Origin: Tolypothrix campylonemoides VB511288
GTDB lineage: Bacteria; Cyanobacteriota; Cyanobacteriia; Cyanobacteriales; Nostocaceae
Direction: 5' to 3'
NCBI GenBank assembly: GCA_000828075.3
Contig: JXCB02000033.1
Coordinates: 398,738 to 462,737 of the forward strand
DNA: 64,000 bases
The notes under the pieces were generated by a model, which searched no databases, was not told where the DNA came from, and saw nothing but the letters and a program-made list of their open reading frames with translations. This document shows positions 46,863-54,894 of the stretch, one piece after another (the first letter of the stretch is position 1; each line of letters opens with the position of its first letter). The translations under genes were made by a program, and so were the position numbers.

Positions 46863-47064
46863 CAGCGCATTTCGGATGATTAAGGTAGACAAGGGCGGGC
46901 AAGATGCCCACCCCACAAGATTTGTAAAATGAAGTGTGTACTTCATTTACTTGCAAAGTGCTGTATATCAAATCCGGTAGCATTTGAATAATAAAAAAAC
47001 CGCACGCCTACGCTCTTGGCGCAGAGAAAGAGGAAGGAGAAATAATTCCAGTGCCAACGGATTT
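46863..47064. mobile_element. 202-bp insertion in toxin gene, flanked by GATGTTA
   Basis: Direct 7-bp repeats GATGTTA (46856-46862 and 47065-47071) bracket the insertion, like a target duplication. Within it, ATCAAATCCG (46967) and CGGATTTGAT (ending 47067) form near-matching 16-base inverted ends of a roughly 101-bp unit, so it may be composite. A GGGCAAGATGCCC hairpin repeat lies in the left part. No coding capacity. Confidence 0.65.
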
Positions 47065-47159
47065 GATGTTAGAGAGCGCGTTCTTGAAAAAATCCAAAAT
47101 TTTGCAGATGAACCGCGTCCCGATGGAGTGATCAAATTAATTAAAAGGCTTTGATAATG

Positions 47160-47271
47160 CAATACGGTTCAGTTAAGCATTTTTTTCTTCTCTCTGTGTC
47201 CTCTGCGCCTCTGCGGTTCTTTAAAAAAATTGACTTTGACAAAGAGTTTTAGCCCTAACTGAACCGTATTG
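47160..47271. mobile_element. MITE-like element, copy 2, inserted in toxin gene
   Basis: Identical over 110 bp to the reverse complement of 6241-6350, with 16-bp terminal inverted repeats CAATACGGTTCAGTTA. TGATAATG occurs on both sides (47152-47159 and from 47274), an apparent but imperfect target duplication. It separates IKRL from SDNEYR of the RelE-like toxin. Confidence 0.88.
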
Positions 47272-47439
47272 TCTGATAATGAGTATCGTATCTGGGTTGC
47301 TGATTATAGAGTTCGCTATGAAATTGATGATGAAAGTCAACTCGTGCAACTTTTACAATGCAAGCATCGGAAAGATATTTATAAAAAATAATTTTTAAAT
47401 TGAAAGAATGATTAAGAAAAGCCTGAAACGAATGATTTT

Positions 47440-47481
47440 CGTAAAGTCTGCCGGGTAAAGTTTCCACCGGCGAGGTTTACG
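47440..47481 (+). promoter_or_regulatory. Nested hairpin in the pfkA leader
   Basis: Outer stem CGTAAA (47440-47445) / TTTACG (47476-47481) encloses inner stem GCCGG (47450-47454) / CCGGC (47467-47471). It ends 49 bp before the pfkA start and could be a structured 5' UTR element. No known riboswitch class fits. Confidence 0.35.
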
Positions 47482-47530
47482 CCAATGCATAGGAAAATGA
47501 TTTTGTACTGTGCGTAAGTCCTAAAAACAT

Positions 47531-48610
47531 ATGGGAAAAAGCAAGCGTATTGGCATTCTTACTAGTGGAGGAGATTGCTCTGGTTTGAATGCGGTGATCA
47601 GAGCTGTTGTCCATTGTGCTTGTGGAAAAGGTTGGGAAGTGCTAGGAATTCGTCAAGCAACTGTGGGATTAATGGCGCGTCCACCCCAATTCACAAAACT
47701 GGAAATCGACCAAGTTGACCCGCTGTTAACTTCTGGTGGGACAATGTTAGGAACCACCAACACAGGCGATCCTTTTGCTTTTCCTATGCCTGATGGCAGT
47801 GTATGCGATCGCTCAGAAGAAATTATTGCAGGCTACCATGAACTAGGTTTAGATGCTTTAATTGGGATTGGTGGCGATGGTAGCTTGGCTATTCTCCGTC
47901 GCTTGGTACAACAAGGCGGTATTAATTTAGTAGGTATTCCCAAAACGATTGATAATGATATTGGGATTACCGAACATGCCATCGGTTTTGATACGGCAGT
48001 TAATATTGCTACAGAAGCACTCGATAGGTTACATTTTACTGCCGCTTCTCACAGTCGAGTCATGATTTTAGAAGTCATGAATCGTGATGCAGGACACATT
48101 GCCATTGCTGCGGGAATTGCTGGGGGAGCAGATGTCATTTTAATTCCAGAAATTCTCTATACGATTAACCACATTTGCTACAAAATTAAACAGCGCCAAG
48201 ACAAAGGCAAAAACTATTGTTTAATTATTGTTTCCGAGGCAGTTCGTACTCAAGAGGGTGAAACTCTCACAATGACAAATCGTTTAGGTCAATCTCGATA
48301 TGGTGGTATTGGTCAATACTTAGCCGATCAAATTAGCGATCGCATTGGTGCAGAAACGCGAGTCACAGTCTTAGGACACATCCAACGGGGTGGAACCGCT
48401 TCACCACTAGATCGACTCGTGGCAGGTGCCTTTGGTGTAGCAGCGGTAAATCTCATTGACGAAGGTAAATATGACTATATGGTAACATGGCAAAATCGCC
48501 AGGTTTTTGCTGTGCCGATTGCTGAGGCGATCGCTCAATATAGAGCTGTCAACCCAGAGGATACTTTAGTGAAAACTGCTCGTGGTTTGGGTATTTATTT
48601 GGGAGATTGA
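47531..48610 (+). CDS. pfkA: 6-phosphofructokinase (mixed-substrate clade)
   Basis: 359 residues. It phosphorylates fructose-6-phosphate to fructose-1,6-bisphosphate. Seen: ILTSGGDCSGLNAVIRAVV, LIGIGGDGSLAIL, IPKTIDNDI, GFDTAVN, MEVMNRDAGH-like EVMNRDAGHIAI, LGHIQRGGTASPLDR. The Gly after GGD (GGDGS) is the ATP-type residue, whereas PKTIDND carries the Lys typical of pyrophosphate enzymes. That pairing defines the group III (mixed-substrate) PFKs, most of which are ATP-dependent. A perfect palindromic terminator follows. Monocistronic. Confidence 0.94.
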   Translation: MGKSKRIGILTSGGDCSGLNAVIRAVVHCACGKGWEVLGIRQATVGLMARPPQFTKLEIDQVDPLLTSGGTMLGTTNTGDPFAFPMPDGSVCDRSEEIIAGYHELGLDALIGIGGDGSLAILRRLVQQGGINLVGIPKTIDNDIGITEHAIGFDTAVNIATEALDRLHFTAASHSRVMILEVMNRDAGHIAIAAGIAGGADVILIPEILYTINHICYKIKQRQDKGKNYCLIIVSEAVRTQEGETLTMTNRLGQSRYGGIGQYLADQISDRIGAETRVTVLGHIQRGGTASPLDRLVAGAFGVAAVNLIDEGKYDYMVTWQNRQVFAVPIAEAIAQYRAVNPEDTLVKTARGLGIYLGD

Positions 48611-48618
48611 TATTTGTT

Positions 48619-48645
48619 AAGACGTTGCAGTGCAACGTCTTTAAA
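48619..48645 (+). terminator. pfkA terminator
   Basis: AAGACGTTGCA/TGCAACGTCTT palindrome (48619-48641) followed by T-containing sequence, nine bases after the stop codon. Confidence 0.75.
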
Positions 48646-48769
48646 CTAAGGTGACAGAACTTTTCAAAGCGCTGATGTCAACAACTTTTCTGCACTGTCT
48701 CCCATCGTGACGCTGCCTATTTTTCGGGTGAATCAGAGCTTACGCACACACTTTACGTAACCGAGATTT

Positions 48770-49006
48770 TTGAAGCCTGTAAGGCTTAATATTATTTATG
48801 TCACAATTGAGGAAAACAATATATATCCTACAACTCGGCAAGCACTCATGTGTATGGTTATTTGCCAGTATTTGTCCAATTTCTACCGGGAAATTCAGCT
48901 ATTCCGTTTTAGTGACATAACTGGCAATGTGTTTATTTTGGCAGGTGATGAACTGCAAATCCTTGTTTTTCGTGATGGAACTTGGAGATTTGTAAATGAA
49001 ACCTAA
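48770..49006 (+). CDS. DUF6888 family protein
   Basis: 78 residues; the conserved part is PTTRQALMCMVICQYLSNFY, then IQLFRFSDITGNVFILAGDE and LQILVFRDGTWRFVNET. Small cyanobacterial family of unknown function, almost always paired with DUF6887. Its stop overlaps the start of the partner by 11 bp. The start is uncertain because similarity begins only near residue 20. Confidence 0.75.
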   Translation: MKPVRLNIIYVTIEENNIYPTTRQALMCMVICQYLSNFYREIQLFRFSDITGNVFILAGDELQILVFRDGTWRFVNET

Positions 49007-49232
49007 TTTTGCTCAAATGTCCACCAAAGAATTGAGGGCGTATGTGCTTGCTCATCGGGAAGATATAGAAGCGTTGGAAATTCTATTTAGTCGCCGTACT
49101 CCCGACTCCCAAGCAATTATATATCCGTCGATGTTTACTGAAGATGGTCAACCTATACAAGAGAATATTCGGATAATTGAGGAAGCGATCGCCCAAAGAG
49201 TCCAGCAAGAGAATAATCATCAGGATGAATAG
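48996..49232 (+). CDS. DUF6887 family protein
   Basis: 78 residues: MKPNFAQMSTKELRAYVLAH, REDIEALEILFSRRTPDSQA, AIAQRVQQENNHQDE. N-terminal helix-rich part resembling small antitoxin-like regulators. The tight overlap with DUF6888 means translational coupling. The two genes look like a toxin-antitoxin-style pair, but no activity is known. Confidence 0.78.
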   Translation: MKPNFAQMSTKELRAYVLAHREDIEALEILFSRRTPDSQAIIYPSMFTEDGQPIQENIRIIEEAIAQRVQQENNHQDE

Positions 49233-49336
49233 TCCTATGTTATTGGTAAATTTTACTTGTTACCTGTGCGATAACGAAGTTAAAGCTCCGCTGATCGCTT
49301 GGTATAAATCCAGATAATCTTGATTAAGCTATTAAT

Positions 49337-49628
49337 TCAGATTCTATTAGTCCAGTAATTTGGCTGACGCTGAAGGTGCATGACTGCAATTATTAAAATT
49401 TGCTGCTTTGTGATGGCATAAATTATTCCATAGGGAAAACTAGCTACACGGCAGCGTCTTGTATTCTTTGATAACTGAATCCATGCTTCTGGAAACTGTT
49501 CAATACGATTGAGAGCGCGTTCAACTTCGGCAACAAATGCGTCCCCCCATCTCGCGGCTAATATTGTCATAGTAAGCAACAGCATCATTTAATTCCTGTT
49601 TGGCATCAGGATGAAAATCATACGCCAT
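49337..49628 (-). pseudogene. ParE/RelE-type toxin, single-base frameshift
   Basis: From ATG 49628 the frame reads MAYDFHPDAKQELNDAVAYY-DNISREMG and then goes off. One frame over, GDAFVAEVERALNRIEQFPE, RCRVASFPYGIIYAITKQQI and AVMHLQRQPNYW complete a full ParE/RelE fold. The break is at a run of six C (49543-49548); with five the gene would be intact. This is either a recent inactivating insertion, phase-variable slippage, or a sequencing error. The ATG overlaps the antitoxin stop. Confidence 0.85.
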
Positions 49629-49858
49629 TACTTACTCCTCGAACGTAGCTCTCGCAACACCTGTTCACCAGGAATTAAAGGAACTTCGCCTTGTTCAACA
49701 GCTTGAAACCTTTTCTCTGCTTTTTCTGCCCATAAATTATCAATTTCTAATTGATTTTCTGCATCCAGACTTTTAAATAAATGTTCAGCAAGCATCGCTC
49801 TTAACCCTGGAGGTAAGGACAATGCAGCATCGAAAATTTCATCATAGGTATTAACCAT
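49628..49858 (-). CDS. Addiction-module antitoxin (Unstab_antitox family)
   Basis: 76 residues from ATG 49858: MVNTYDEIFDAALSLPPGLR, AMLAEHLFKSLDAENQLEID, LWAEKAEKRFQAVEQGEVPL, IPGEQVLRELRSR. This is the small helical antitoxin family that precedes ParE/RelE toxins. TAA/ATG overlap with the frameshifted toxin. If the toxin is dead, the antitoxin may persist as an anti-addiction remnant. Confidence 0.88.
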   Translation of the reverse strand: MVNTYDEIFDAALSLPPGLRAMLAEHLFKSLDAENQLEIDNLWAEKAEKRFQAVEQGEVPLIPGEQVLRELRSRSK

Positions 49859-49977
49859 AATTTTTCTCAGATTTAAGAGCAAACTATCTTGATTTTAGTT
49901 TAGGTTACTTTTTCTGTGTTCAGCTAAATACTCAAAGTTAATCGCTATAATTTTGGTGAGTGTTAGGGAAACTAGCC

Positions 49978-50634
49978 ATGTTAGAATACGACCTGCCACG
50001 GTACTTGCCCTCAGCCGAAGAACTACCCGATTCTGACGAAACGCCTGTGGATAATGAACTGCAAGAATTAATACCAGGCTTGCTGAAGGCAATACTGCTA
50101 ATACTTTGGGCAGAACGCATGGACTGGTTTTTTGGCATAGATATGGGTATTTATTATCACCCTGATAAAGCGCCGATTGTACCAGATGGGTTTTTGAGCT
50201 TAGGGGTAGAACGGTTTTATGATGAGGAATTACGTCCCAGTTATGTGTTGTGGGAAGAAAAAGTTGTACCGACTTTAGTGTTAGAGGTGGTATCTCAAAC
50301 TTATCGTAAGGAATATACAACTAAATTAGATGAATATGCAGATTTAGGTGTACTTTATTACGTCATTTATTCTTCTCGCCGTCGCCGTAAACCGCGTTTG
50401 GAAGTGCATAAATTAGTTAATGGCAAGTATGAATTGCAAGTAGGAAATCCAGTTTGGCTACCGGAAATTGGCTTAGGAATTGGATGCGGTCGCGGCAATT
50501 ATTCTGGTGTAACTAGAGAATGGCTTTATTGGTATGATGAGTCAGGAAAACGTTATCCTACCCCGCAAGAGAAGATTCAACGGTTAGCGGAAAAATTGCG
50601 ATCGCTCGGCATAGATCCAGATCATCTTGATTAA
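49978..50634 (+). CDS. Uma2 family endonuclease-fold protein
   Basis: 218 residues from ATG 49978 (MLEYDLPRYLPSAEELPDSD). Uma2/DUF820 marks: YYHPDKAPIVPDGFLSLGVE (active-site Asp), VPTLVLEVVSQTYRKEYTTK (E-x-V strand), KLDEYADLGVLYYVIYSSRR, and a C-terminal helix (PTPQEKIQRLAEKLRSLGID). It belongs to the longer subtype with LEVHKLVNGKYELQVGNPVW, distinct from the copy at 10263-10832. Role unknown. Confidence 0.88.
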   Translation: MLEYDLPRYLPSAEELPDSDETPVDNELQELIPGLLKAILLILWAERMDWFFGIDMGIYYHPDKAPIVPDGFLSLGVERFYDEELRPSYVLWEEKVVPTLVLEVVSQTYRKEYTTKLDEYADLGVLYYVIYSSRRRRKPRLEVHKLVNGKYELQVGNPVWLPEIGLGIGCGRGNYSGVTREWLYWYDESGKRYPTPQEKIQRLAEKLRSLGIDPDHLD

Positions 50635-50672
50635 TCTGCGAATTGCACTCAAAACTACTAACTCAGCATTCA

Positions 50673-52787
50673 CTACTTTAGCCGCCAAATTTTGATGGTA
50701 GTGTCATCACTACCACTGACAAGAGTTTTGCCATCTGGGCTGATGGCGACGGAAGTAACATCGCTGGAATGCCCGGTGAGGGTGCGAATTTGCTCTCCGG
50801 TTGCCAAATTCCACAGTTTGATAGTGTCGTCAGCACTACCACTGGTAAGGGTTTTCCCATCTGGGCTGATGGCGACGGAAAGAACCGAGTCATAATGCCC
50901 AGTGAGAGTGCGGATTAGCGCTCCGGTTGCCAAATTCCACAGTTTGATCGTGTTGTCAAAACTAGCACTGGCAAGGGTTTTCCCATCTGGACTTATGGCG
51001 ACGGAAGTAACACCGCTGGAATGTCCAGTGAGAGTGCGGATTTGCCCTCCTGTTAGAATATCCCCCAGTTTGATTTGCTCTCCGGTTGCCAAATTCCACA
51101 GTTTGATAGTGTCGTCAGCACTACCACTGACAAGGGTTTTGCCATCTGGGCTGATGGCGACGGATTCTACCACCCTAGAATGTCCAGTGAAGGTGCGGAT
51201 TTGCTCTTTGGTTGCTAGATTCCACAGTTTTATAGTGTAGTCATCGCCATTACTAGCACTATTACGAAAAAAATCCAAGCTACCACTACCACTAGCAAGG
51301 ATCTTGCCATCTGGGCTAAAGGCAACGGAATTAACTGAGTCAGAATGCCCAGTCAAGGTGAGGATTTTCTCTCCTGTTGCCAGATTCCACAGTTTGATGG
51401 TATTGTCACTATTTTTATCTCCACTTAAAAACTCACCACTACCACTGGCAAGAGTTTTGCCATCTGGGCTAAAGGCAACGGAATCTACCGCGCTAGAATG
51501 CTCTTTGAGAATGCGGATTTGCTCTCCTGTTGCTAAGTTCCACAGTTTGATGGTTTCGTCACTACTACCGCTTGCAAGAGTTTTGCTATCTGGGCTAAAG
51601 GTAACGGAATTTACCGCGCTAGAATGCCCTACGAGATTTCTTTTTAAGAAAACATCGCTATCTTTACTAGCAATTACAGATATGGGATTCGTTGGAAATA
51701 AGCCATAACGAACATAGCCAACAATCTGGGTTAATATGAATGCCCACACTAATGCTCTCAGAGTATTAGTCACTCCCGTGAGTAAACTTTGTGGCGATGC
51801 TTTTGGTGTTACTGGCGTTGATATTTGAGCCTGAGAAGGTACTTGAGCAGGTACTGAAGCTTGCGCTGCAATTCCTGGCTGGGTTGGGGGTATTGAAGGT
51901 AGTGGCGGGGGATTTAAATCTTGTAAAACTTCCTCAGCCGACTGATAACGTTGCTGGTATTCTTCTTGCAACAATTTATCCAGCACACGCTCCAAATCCT
52001 GACTTACTGGTTGCTGTAAATGTTGTCTCCAACTCGCAACCCAACCATAACCTTGTCGTTTCCACAACTCCCAAGGGGAAATTCCACTCAATAGGTGAAA
52101 GCAAGTTGCACCTACACTATATAAATCACTCGCTGGGTAAGCTTCACCACCCTGCATCTGTTCTAGTGGCGCATAACCAAAAGAACCGATGGTGGTTCCT
52201 GGGCGAGTCATCACTGTCGCTGTCAATTGTTTGGATGCACCAAAGTCAATCAGCACCAATTTACCATCACCGCGACGAATGATATTTTCTGGTTTGATAT
52301 CGCGGTGAATGACTTTGTGTTGATGAACTGTTTTGAGAATATCTAACAAATCAAGCAATAATTCTCTGACTTTCTGCTCATTCAAAATTCCCTGCTGTTG
52401 TAATTCAGCCAATAAATTCTGCCCGTTGATAAATTGCTGCACCAAATACAGGCGATTATCTTGCTCAAAATACGCTAATAATGTGGGAATTTGAGGATGT
52501 TCTCCCAACTGTTGCAGTTGCTTTGCTTCTTGCTCAAATAGTTCTGTGGCTTTGTTGAGTGATGCTGTTCCCTGTACTTGCGGTGCAAATTGCTTGATGA
52601 CACAACGCTCATTTAGTTTATCTATATCTTCTGCCAAATAAGTTTTACCAAATCCCCCAGCACCTAATGTTTTGATCGGGCGATAGCGGTTTCTCAGCAC
52701 TACCAATCCTACACCGCAGTTGGTACAAAACATTGTACCATCAGGATTTGGCGGGTTGTGGCAAGCTGGATTGAGGCAACAGAGCAT
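50673..52787 (-). CDS. Ser/Thr protein kinase with seven WD40 repeats
   Basis: 704 residues. Zinc ribbon (CCLNPACHNPPNPDGTMFCT), kinase domain about 36-295 (LGAGGFGKTYLAED, CVIKQFA, VIHRDIKPENIIRR, LIDFGASK, SDLYSVGATCFHLL), Pro/Gln linker, one membrane helix (LRALVWAFILTQIVGYVRYG), then seven WD40 blades starting GHSSAVNSVTFSPDSKTLAS and each ending in TIKLWNLAT. Blades 2 and 3 carry extra loops (EFLSGDKNSDN, SLDFFRNSASNGDDY), and a short insertion precedes blade 5. It looks like a membrane-spanning kinase with an outer propeller sensor. Blades are nearly identical, so they have been recently duplicated or homogenised. Confidence 0.95.
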   Translation of the reverse strand: MLCCLNPACHNPPNPDGTMFCTNCGVGLVVLRNRYRPIKTLGAGGFGKTYLAEDIDKLNERCVIKQFAPQVQGTASLNKATELFEQEAKQLQQLGEHPQIPTLLAYFEQDNRLYLVQQFINGQNLLAELQQQGILNEQKVRELLLDLLDILKTVHQHKVIHRDIKPENIIRRGDGKLVLIDFGASKQLTATVMTRPGTTIGSFGYAPLEQMQGGEAYPASDLYSVGATCFHLLSGISPWELWKRQGYGWVASWRQHLQQPVSQDLERVLDKLLQEEYQQRYQSAEEVLQDLNPPPLPSIPPTQPGIAAQASVPAQVPSQAQISTPVTPKASPQSLLTGVTNTLRALVWAFILTQIVGYVRYGLFPTNPISVIASKDSDVFLKRNLVGHSSAVNSVTFSPDSKTLASGSSDETIKLWNLATGEQIRILKEHSSAVDSVAFSPDGKTLASGSGEFLSGDKNSDNTIKLWNLATGEKILTLTGHSDSVNSVAFSPDGKILASGSGSLDFFRNSASNGDDYTIKLWNLATKEQIRTFTGHSRVVESVAISPDGKTLVSGSADDTIKLWNLATGEQIKLGDILTGGQIRTLTGHSSGVTSVAISPDGKTLASASFDNTIKLWNLATGALIRTLTGHYDSVLSVAISPDGKTLTSGSADDTIKLWNLATGEQIRTLTGHSSDVTSVAISPDGKTLVSGSDDTTIKIWRLK

Positions 52788-52943
52788 GACTGTGCATCCA
52801 CTGGCAGATAGGTGTATTATCTACTATCTACGAAGATTTTTGAGTAAGTTTATTAATTTATTTAGAATGTCTTGTCGTTGCGATGACTTCGCTTCACTGC
52901 GTTCCACTCGAAAAGCGATCGCCCATTATATCCCTAGAAATCT

Positions 52944-53654
52944 ATGTCACAACTGCAACGAATCGCAATAACCTCCTCCCAACTCCAACAAGAGCAAATC
53001 TTGCTGACACCCCAGCAACAACATTATCTAGGGCGTGTTTTGCGTTTGCGTTCTGGCGATCGCTTCATAGCAATGGATGGCAAAGGGAAATGGTGGCTGG
53101 CGCAGTTACAAGGAGAGCAAGCGCAGGTTTTAGAACCACTGACAGTAGAAACTGAATTACCTGTATCAATTACACTAATAATAGCTTTGCCCAAAGGCAA
53201 TGGATTTGATGATGTAGTGCGGTGTTGTACTGAGTTGGGAGTCGCGGTTATTGCTCCAGTGGTGAGCGATCGCACTTTACTCAATCCCAGTCCTCAAAAA
53301 GTCGAACGTTGGCTACGTATTGCACAAGAAGCTGCAGAGCAATCAGAACGCGCCTTTGTACCTACAATATTAGAACCTGTTTCTTTTAGTACTTATCTAA
53401 CCACAGAAACAGCAACTCACCGTTACATTTGTGAGGCTCGTGGCAGCTATCCTCATTTAAGAGAGGGAATTTATCAACTTTCTACCACATCTGAGATTAT
53501 TATTGCCACTGGACCAGAGGGAGGATGGACCGAAAAAGAGGTAGATTGTGCTATTAATGCTGGATTTCAACCTGTTTCCCTTGGTCGTCGCATCCTGCGA
53601 GCAGTCACAGCTCCGATTGTTGCCTTATCTATTGTGGCAGCACAGTTAGAATGA
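52944..53654 (+). CDS. rsmE: 16S rRNA (uracil1498-N3)-methyltransferase
   Basis: 236 residues. It methylates U1498 of 16S rRNA in the 30S subunit using SAM. N-terminal PUA-like domain (QQHYLGRVLRLRSGDRFIAM), then a SPOUT knot: ALPKGNGFDDVVRCCTELGV, RTLLNPSPQKVERWLRIAQE, AAEQSERAFVPTI, ATGPEGGWTEKEVDCAINAG and SLGRRILRAVTAPIVALSIV. Length and motifs fit RsmE. A strong hairpin follows at 53681. Confidence 0.95.
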   Translation: MSQLQRIAITSSQLQQEQILLTPQQQHYLGRVLRLRSGDRFIAMDGKGKWWLAQLQGEQAQVLEPLTVETELPVSITLIIALPKGNGFDDVVRCCTELGVAVIAPVVSDRTLLNPSPQKVERWLRIAQEAAEQSERAFVPTILEPVSFSTYLTTETATHRYICEARGSYPHLREGIYQLSTTSEIIIATGPEGGWTEKEVDCAINAGFQPVSLGRRILRAVTAPIVALSIVAAQLE

Positions 53655-53680
53655 GTCGATGTAAGATTTTAAACTTATCA

Positions 53681-53724
53681 AAGAAATTGTCGAGACAGGA
53701 AATCTCCCATCTCGACAATTTCTT
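53681..53724. terminator. Strong hairpin after rsmE
   Basis: AAGAAATTGTCGAGA (53681-53695) / TCTCGACAATTTCTT (53710-53724): perfect 15-bp stem between two convergent genes, so probably a bidirectional terminator. Confidence 0.75.
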
Positions 53725-53780
53725 GACAATTACTTAATAATAGCTGACAGTAGCCAGTTATTATTTGCTATTTACCAAAC

Positions 53781-54359
53781 TTAGTCAGGGGTTTTTACTT
53801 GACGTGCCATGTCTAAGTAAGAACTCATGTTCGCACCAGGACGCCTACGACCATTAGTAGTAGATGGTACGGCGAGATATTTTGGCGCAAAAGTTGTTTC
53901 ATCTGGCTGCTGTTGAATTGCTGCTTTGGCTTTTTCAGGTTGAGCCGGTTGAGGCTTAACGCCATTTGCAGTCTGTACTAGCTCAACTTTAGCCGGTTCT
54001 GGCTGGGCGGCAGATTCAGCATCTTTTGTTCCGTTCTTGGTTCCGTTCTTGGTTCCGTTCTTGGTTCCGTTCTTGCTTGCTGCTTTTGCTGCAACTGGTT
54101 CAGCGGCTTTCTTAGCACTCGATGCAACAGGTTCAGCCACGTCCTTAGCTTTCGATACTGCTGGTTCAACAGCTTTCTTAGCACTCGATGCAACTGATTC
54201 AGCCGCGTCTTTAGCTTTCGATGCAGCTTGTTTAGCTGCATCTTTCGTTGCTTCGACGGCTTCATCAAGTTCCATGTAGTAACCGCTTTTCTTACCACCG
54301 AAAAGCCCAATAAAGAAATTCAGAACCCCAGTGATTAAATTTTTGATAAAACCCAACAT
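53781..54359 (-). CDS. Low-complexity Ala/Lys-rich protein with amphipathic N-terminus
   Basis: 192 residues. A hydrophobic start (MLGFIKNLITGVLNFFIGLFG) is followed by GGKKSGYYMELDEAVEATKD, then LEA-like 22-residue helical repeats (AAKQAASKAKDAAESVASSA, KKAVEPAVSKAKDVAEPVAS), a KNGT repeat four times, and a Pro/Gln tail ending MSSYLDMARQVKTPD. It resembles membrane-associated, stress- or thylakoid-linked proteins. No enzymatic domain. The KNGT unit is a perfect 12-bp DNA repeat. Confidence 0.72.
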   Translation of the reverse strand: MLGFIKNLITGVLNFFIGLFGGKKSGYYMELDEAVEATKDAAKQAASKAKDAAESVASSAKKAVEPAVSKAKDVAEPVASSAKKAAEPVAAKAASKNGTKNGTKNGTKNGTKDAESAAQPEPAKVELVQTANGVKPQPAQPEKAKAAIQQQPDETTFAPKYLAVPSTTNGRRRPGANMSSYLDMARQVKTPD

Positions 54360-54894
54360 TACAATTTCTCCTGCCTTTTATACCTGGAATATGACCGCAA
54401 TCCTAAAAAAATCACGGAATATTTTTAATTTTTATCAAGATATTCTTGACCCACCGATTCGTCTGTACAACCAATGATTGTGACAGCCTTCATAGGTTTG
54501 TTTTTCAACTAAAGTTGTTTTAACACCAAGCGACTCATGCTCTTAACTCTTTACTTTCAGCACTTGCCACCTGTACACAGTCAGACTTAATTATTAAATT
54601 TTACTGTAACTTGGAGCAAGATTTTAAGAGTTTGCTTAACAAAAGTTAACTTATACTTTTAACAATGCGTATTCACTCTAAAGAGGGATGTTGCTCAAAC
54701 CAGTAGGAGGACTGTCATAGGTTTTTGGCAAATGGTAATGAGACTCGACTATCTTAGGTAAAGATAGAGCTTATTTCGATCCCTGATAGGGATTCATACA
54801 GTTTACCCCCGCCCCGATACTACAAAATACCACATTCAAAGGACGCGGGCGTGTATTCTACTGAGATGAAAACTGCCACAACATTATTTTGTAC
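54360..54894. other. Intergenic region with solitary CRISPR-like repeat
   Basis: 535 bp AT-rich promoter region between divergent genes. At 54778-54808 a small palindrome ATCCCTGATAGGGAT is followed by TCATACAGTTTA. A related sequence is at 18655-18685. No array or spacers. Confidence 0.4.

Larger units (their letters stand above)
46796..47391 (+). pseudogene. RelE/ParE-type toxin gene split by two insertions
   Basis: Three fragments join to one RelE-like protein: LKLTIVISKSVQKQIDDLPN-DV (46799-46861), RERVLEKIQNFADEPRPDGV-IKLIKRL (47071-47152), and SDNEYRIWVADYRVRYEIDD through KHRKDIYKK (47272-47391). The first gap is a 202-bp insertion flanked by direct GATGTTA. The second is the 112-bp inverted-repeat element. 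The conserved YRVRYEID and C-terminal Lys-His-Arg residues survive, but no full toxin can be made. Confidence 0.88.

Noticed and set aside
48611-48769. tRNA or rRNA gene after pfkA
   Set aside because: The only structure is a palindromic terminator; no cloverleaf can be formed.
50692-51708. Long plus-strand frames opposite the WD40 repeats
   Set aside because: They mirror the repeated WD40 codons; the minus-strand kinase explains the region fully.
54778-54808. CRISPR array
   Set aside because: Only one repeat-like unit here and one distant relative near 18670; no regular spacers and no cas genes in the window.
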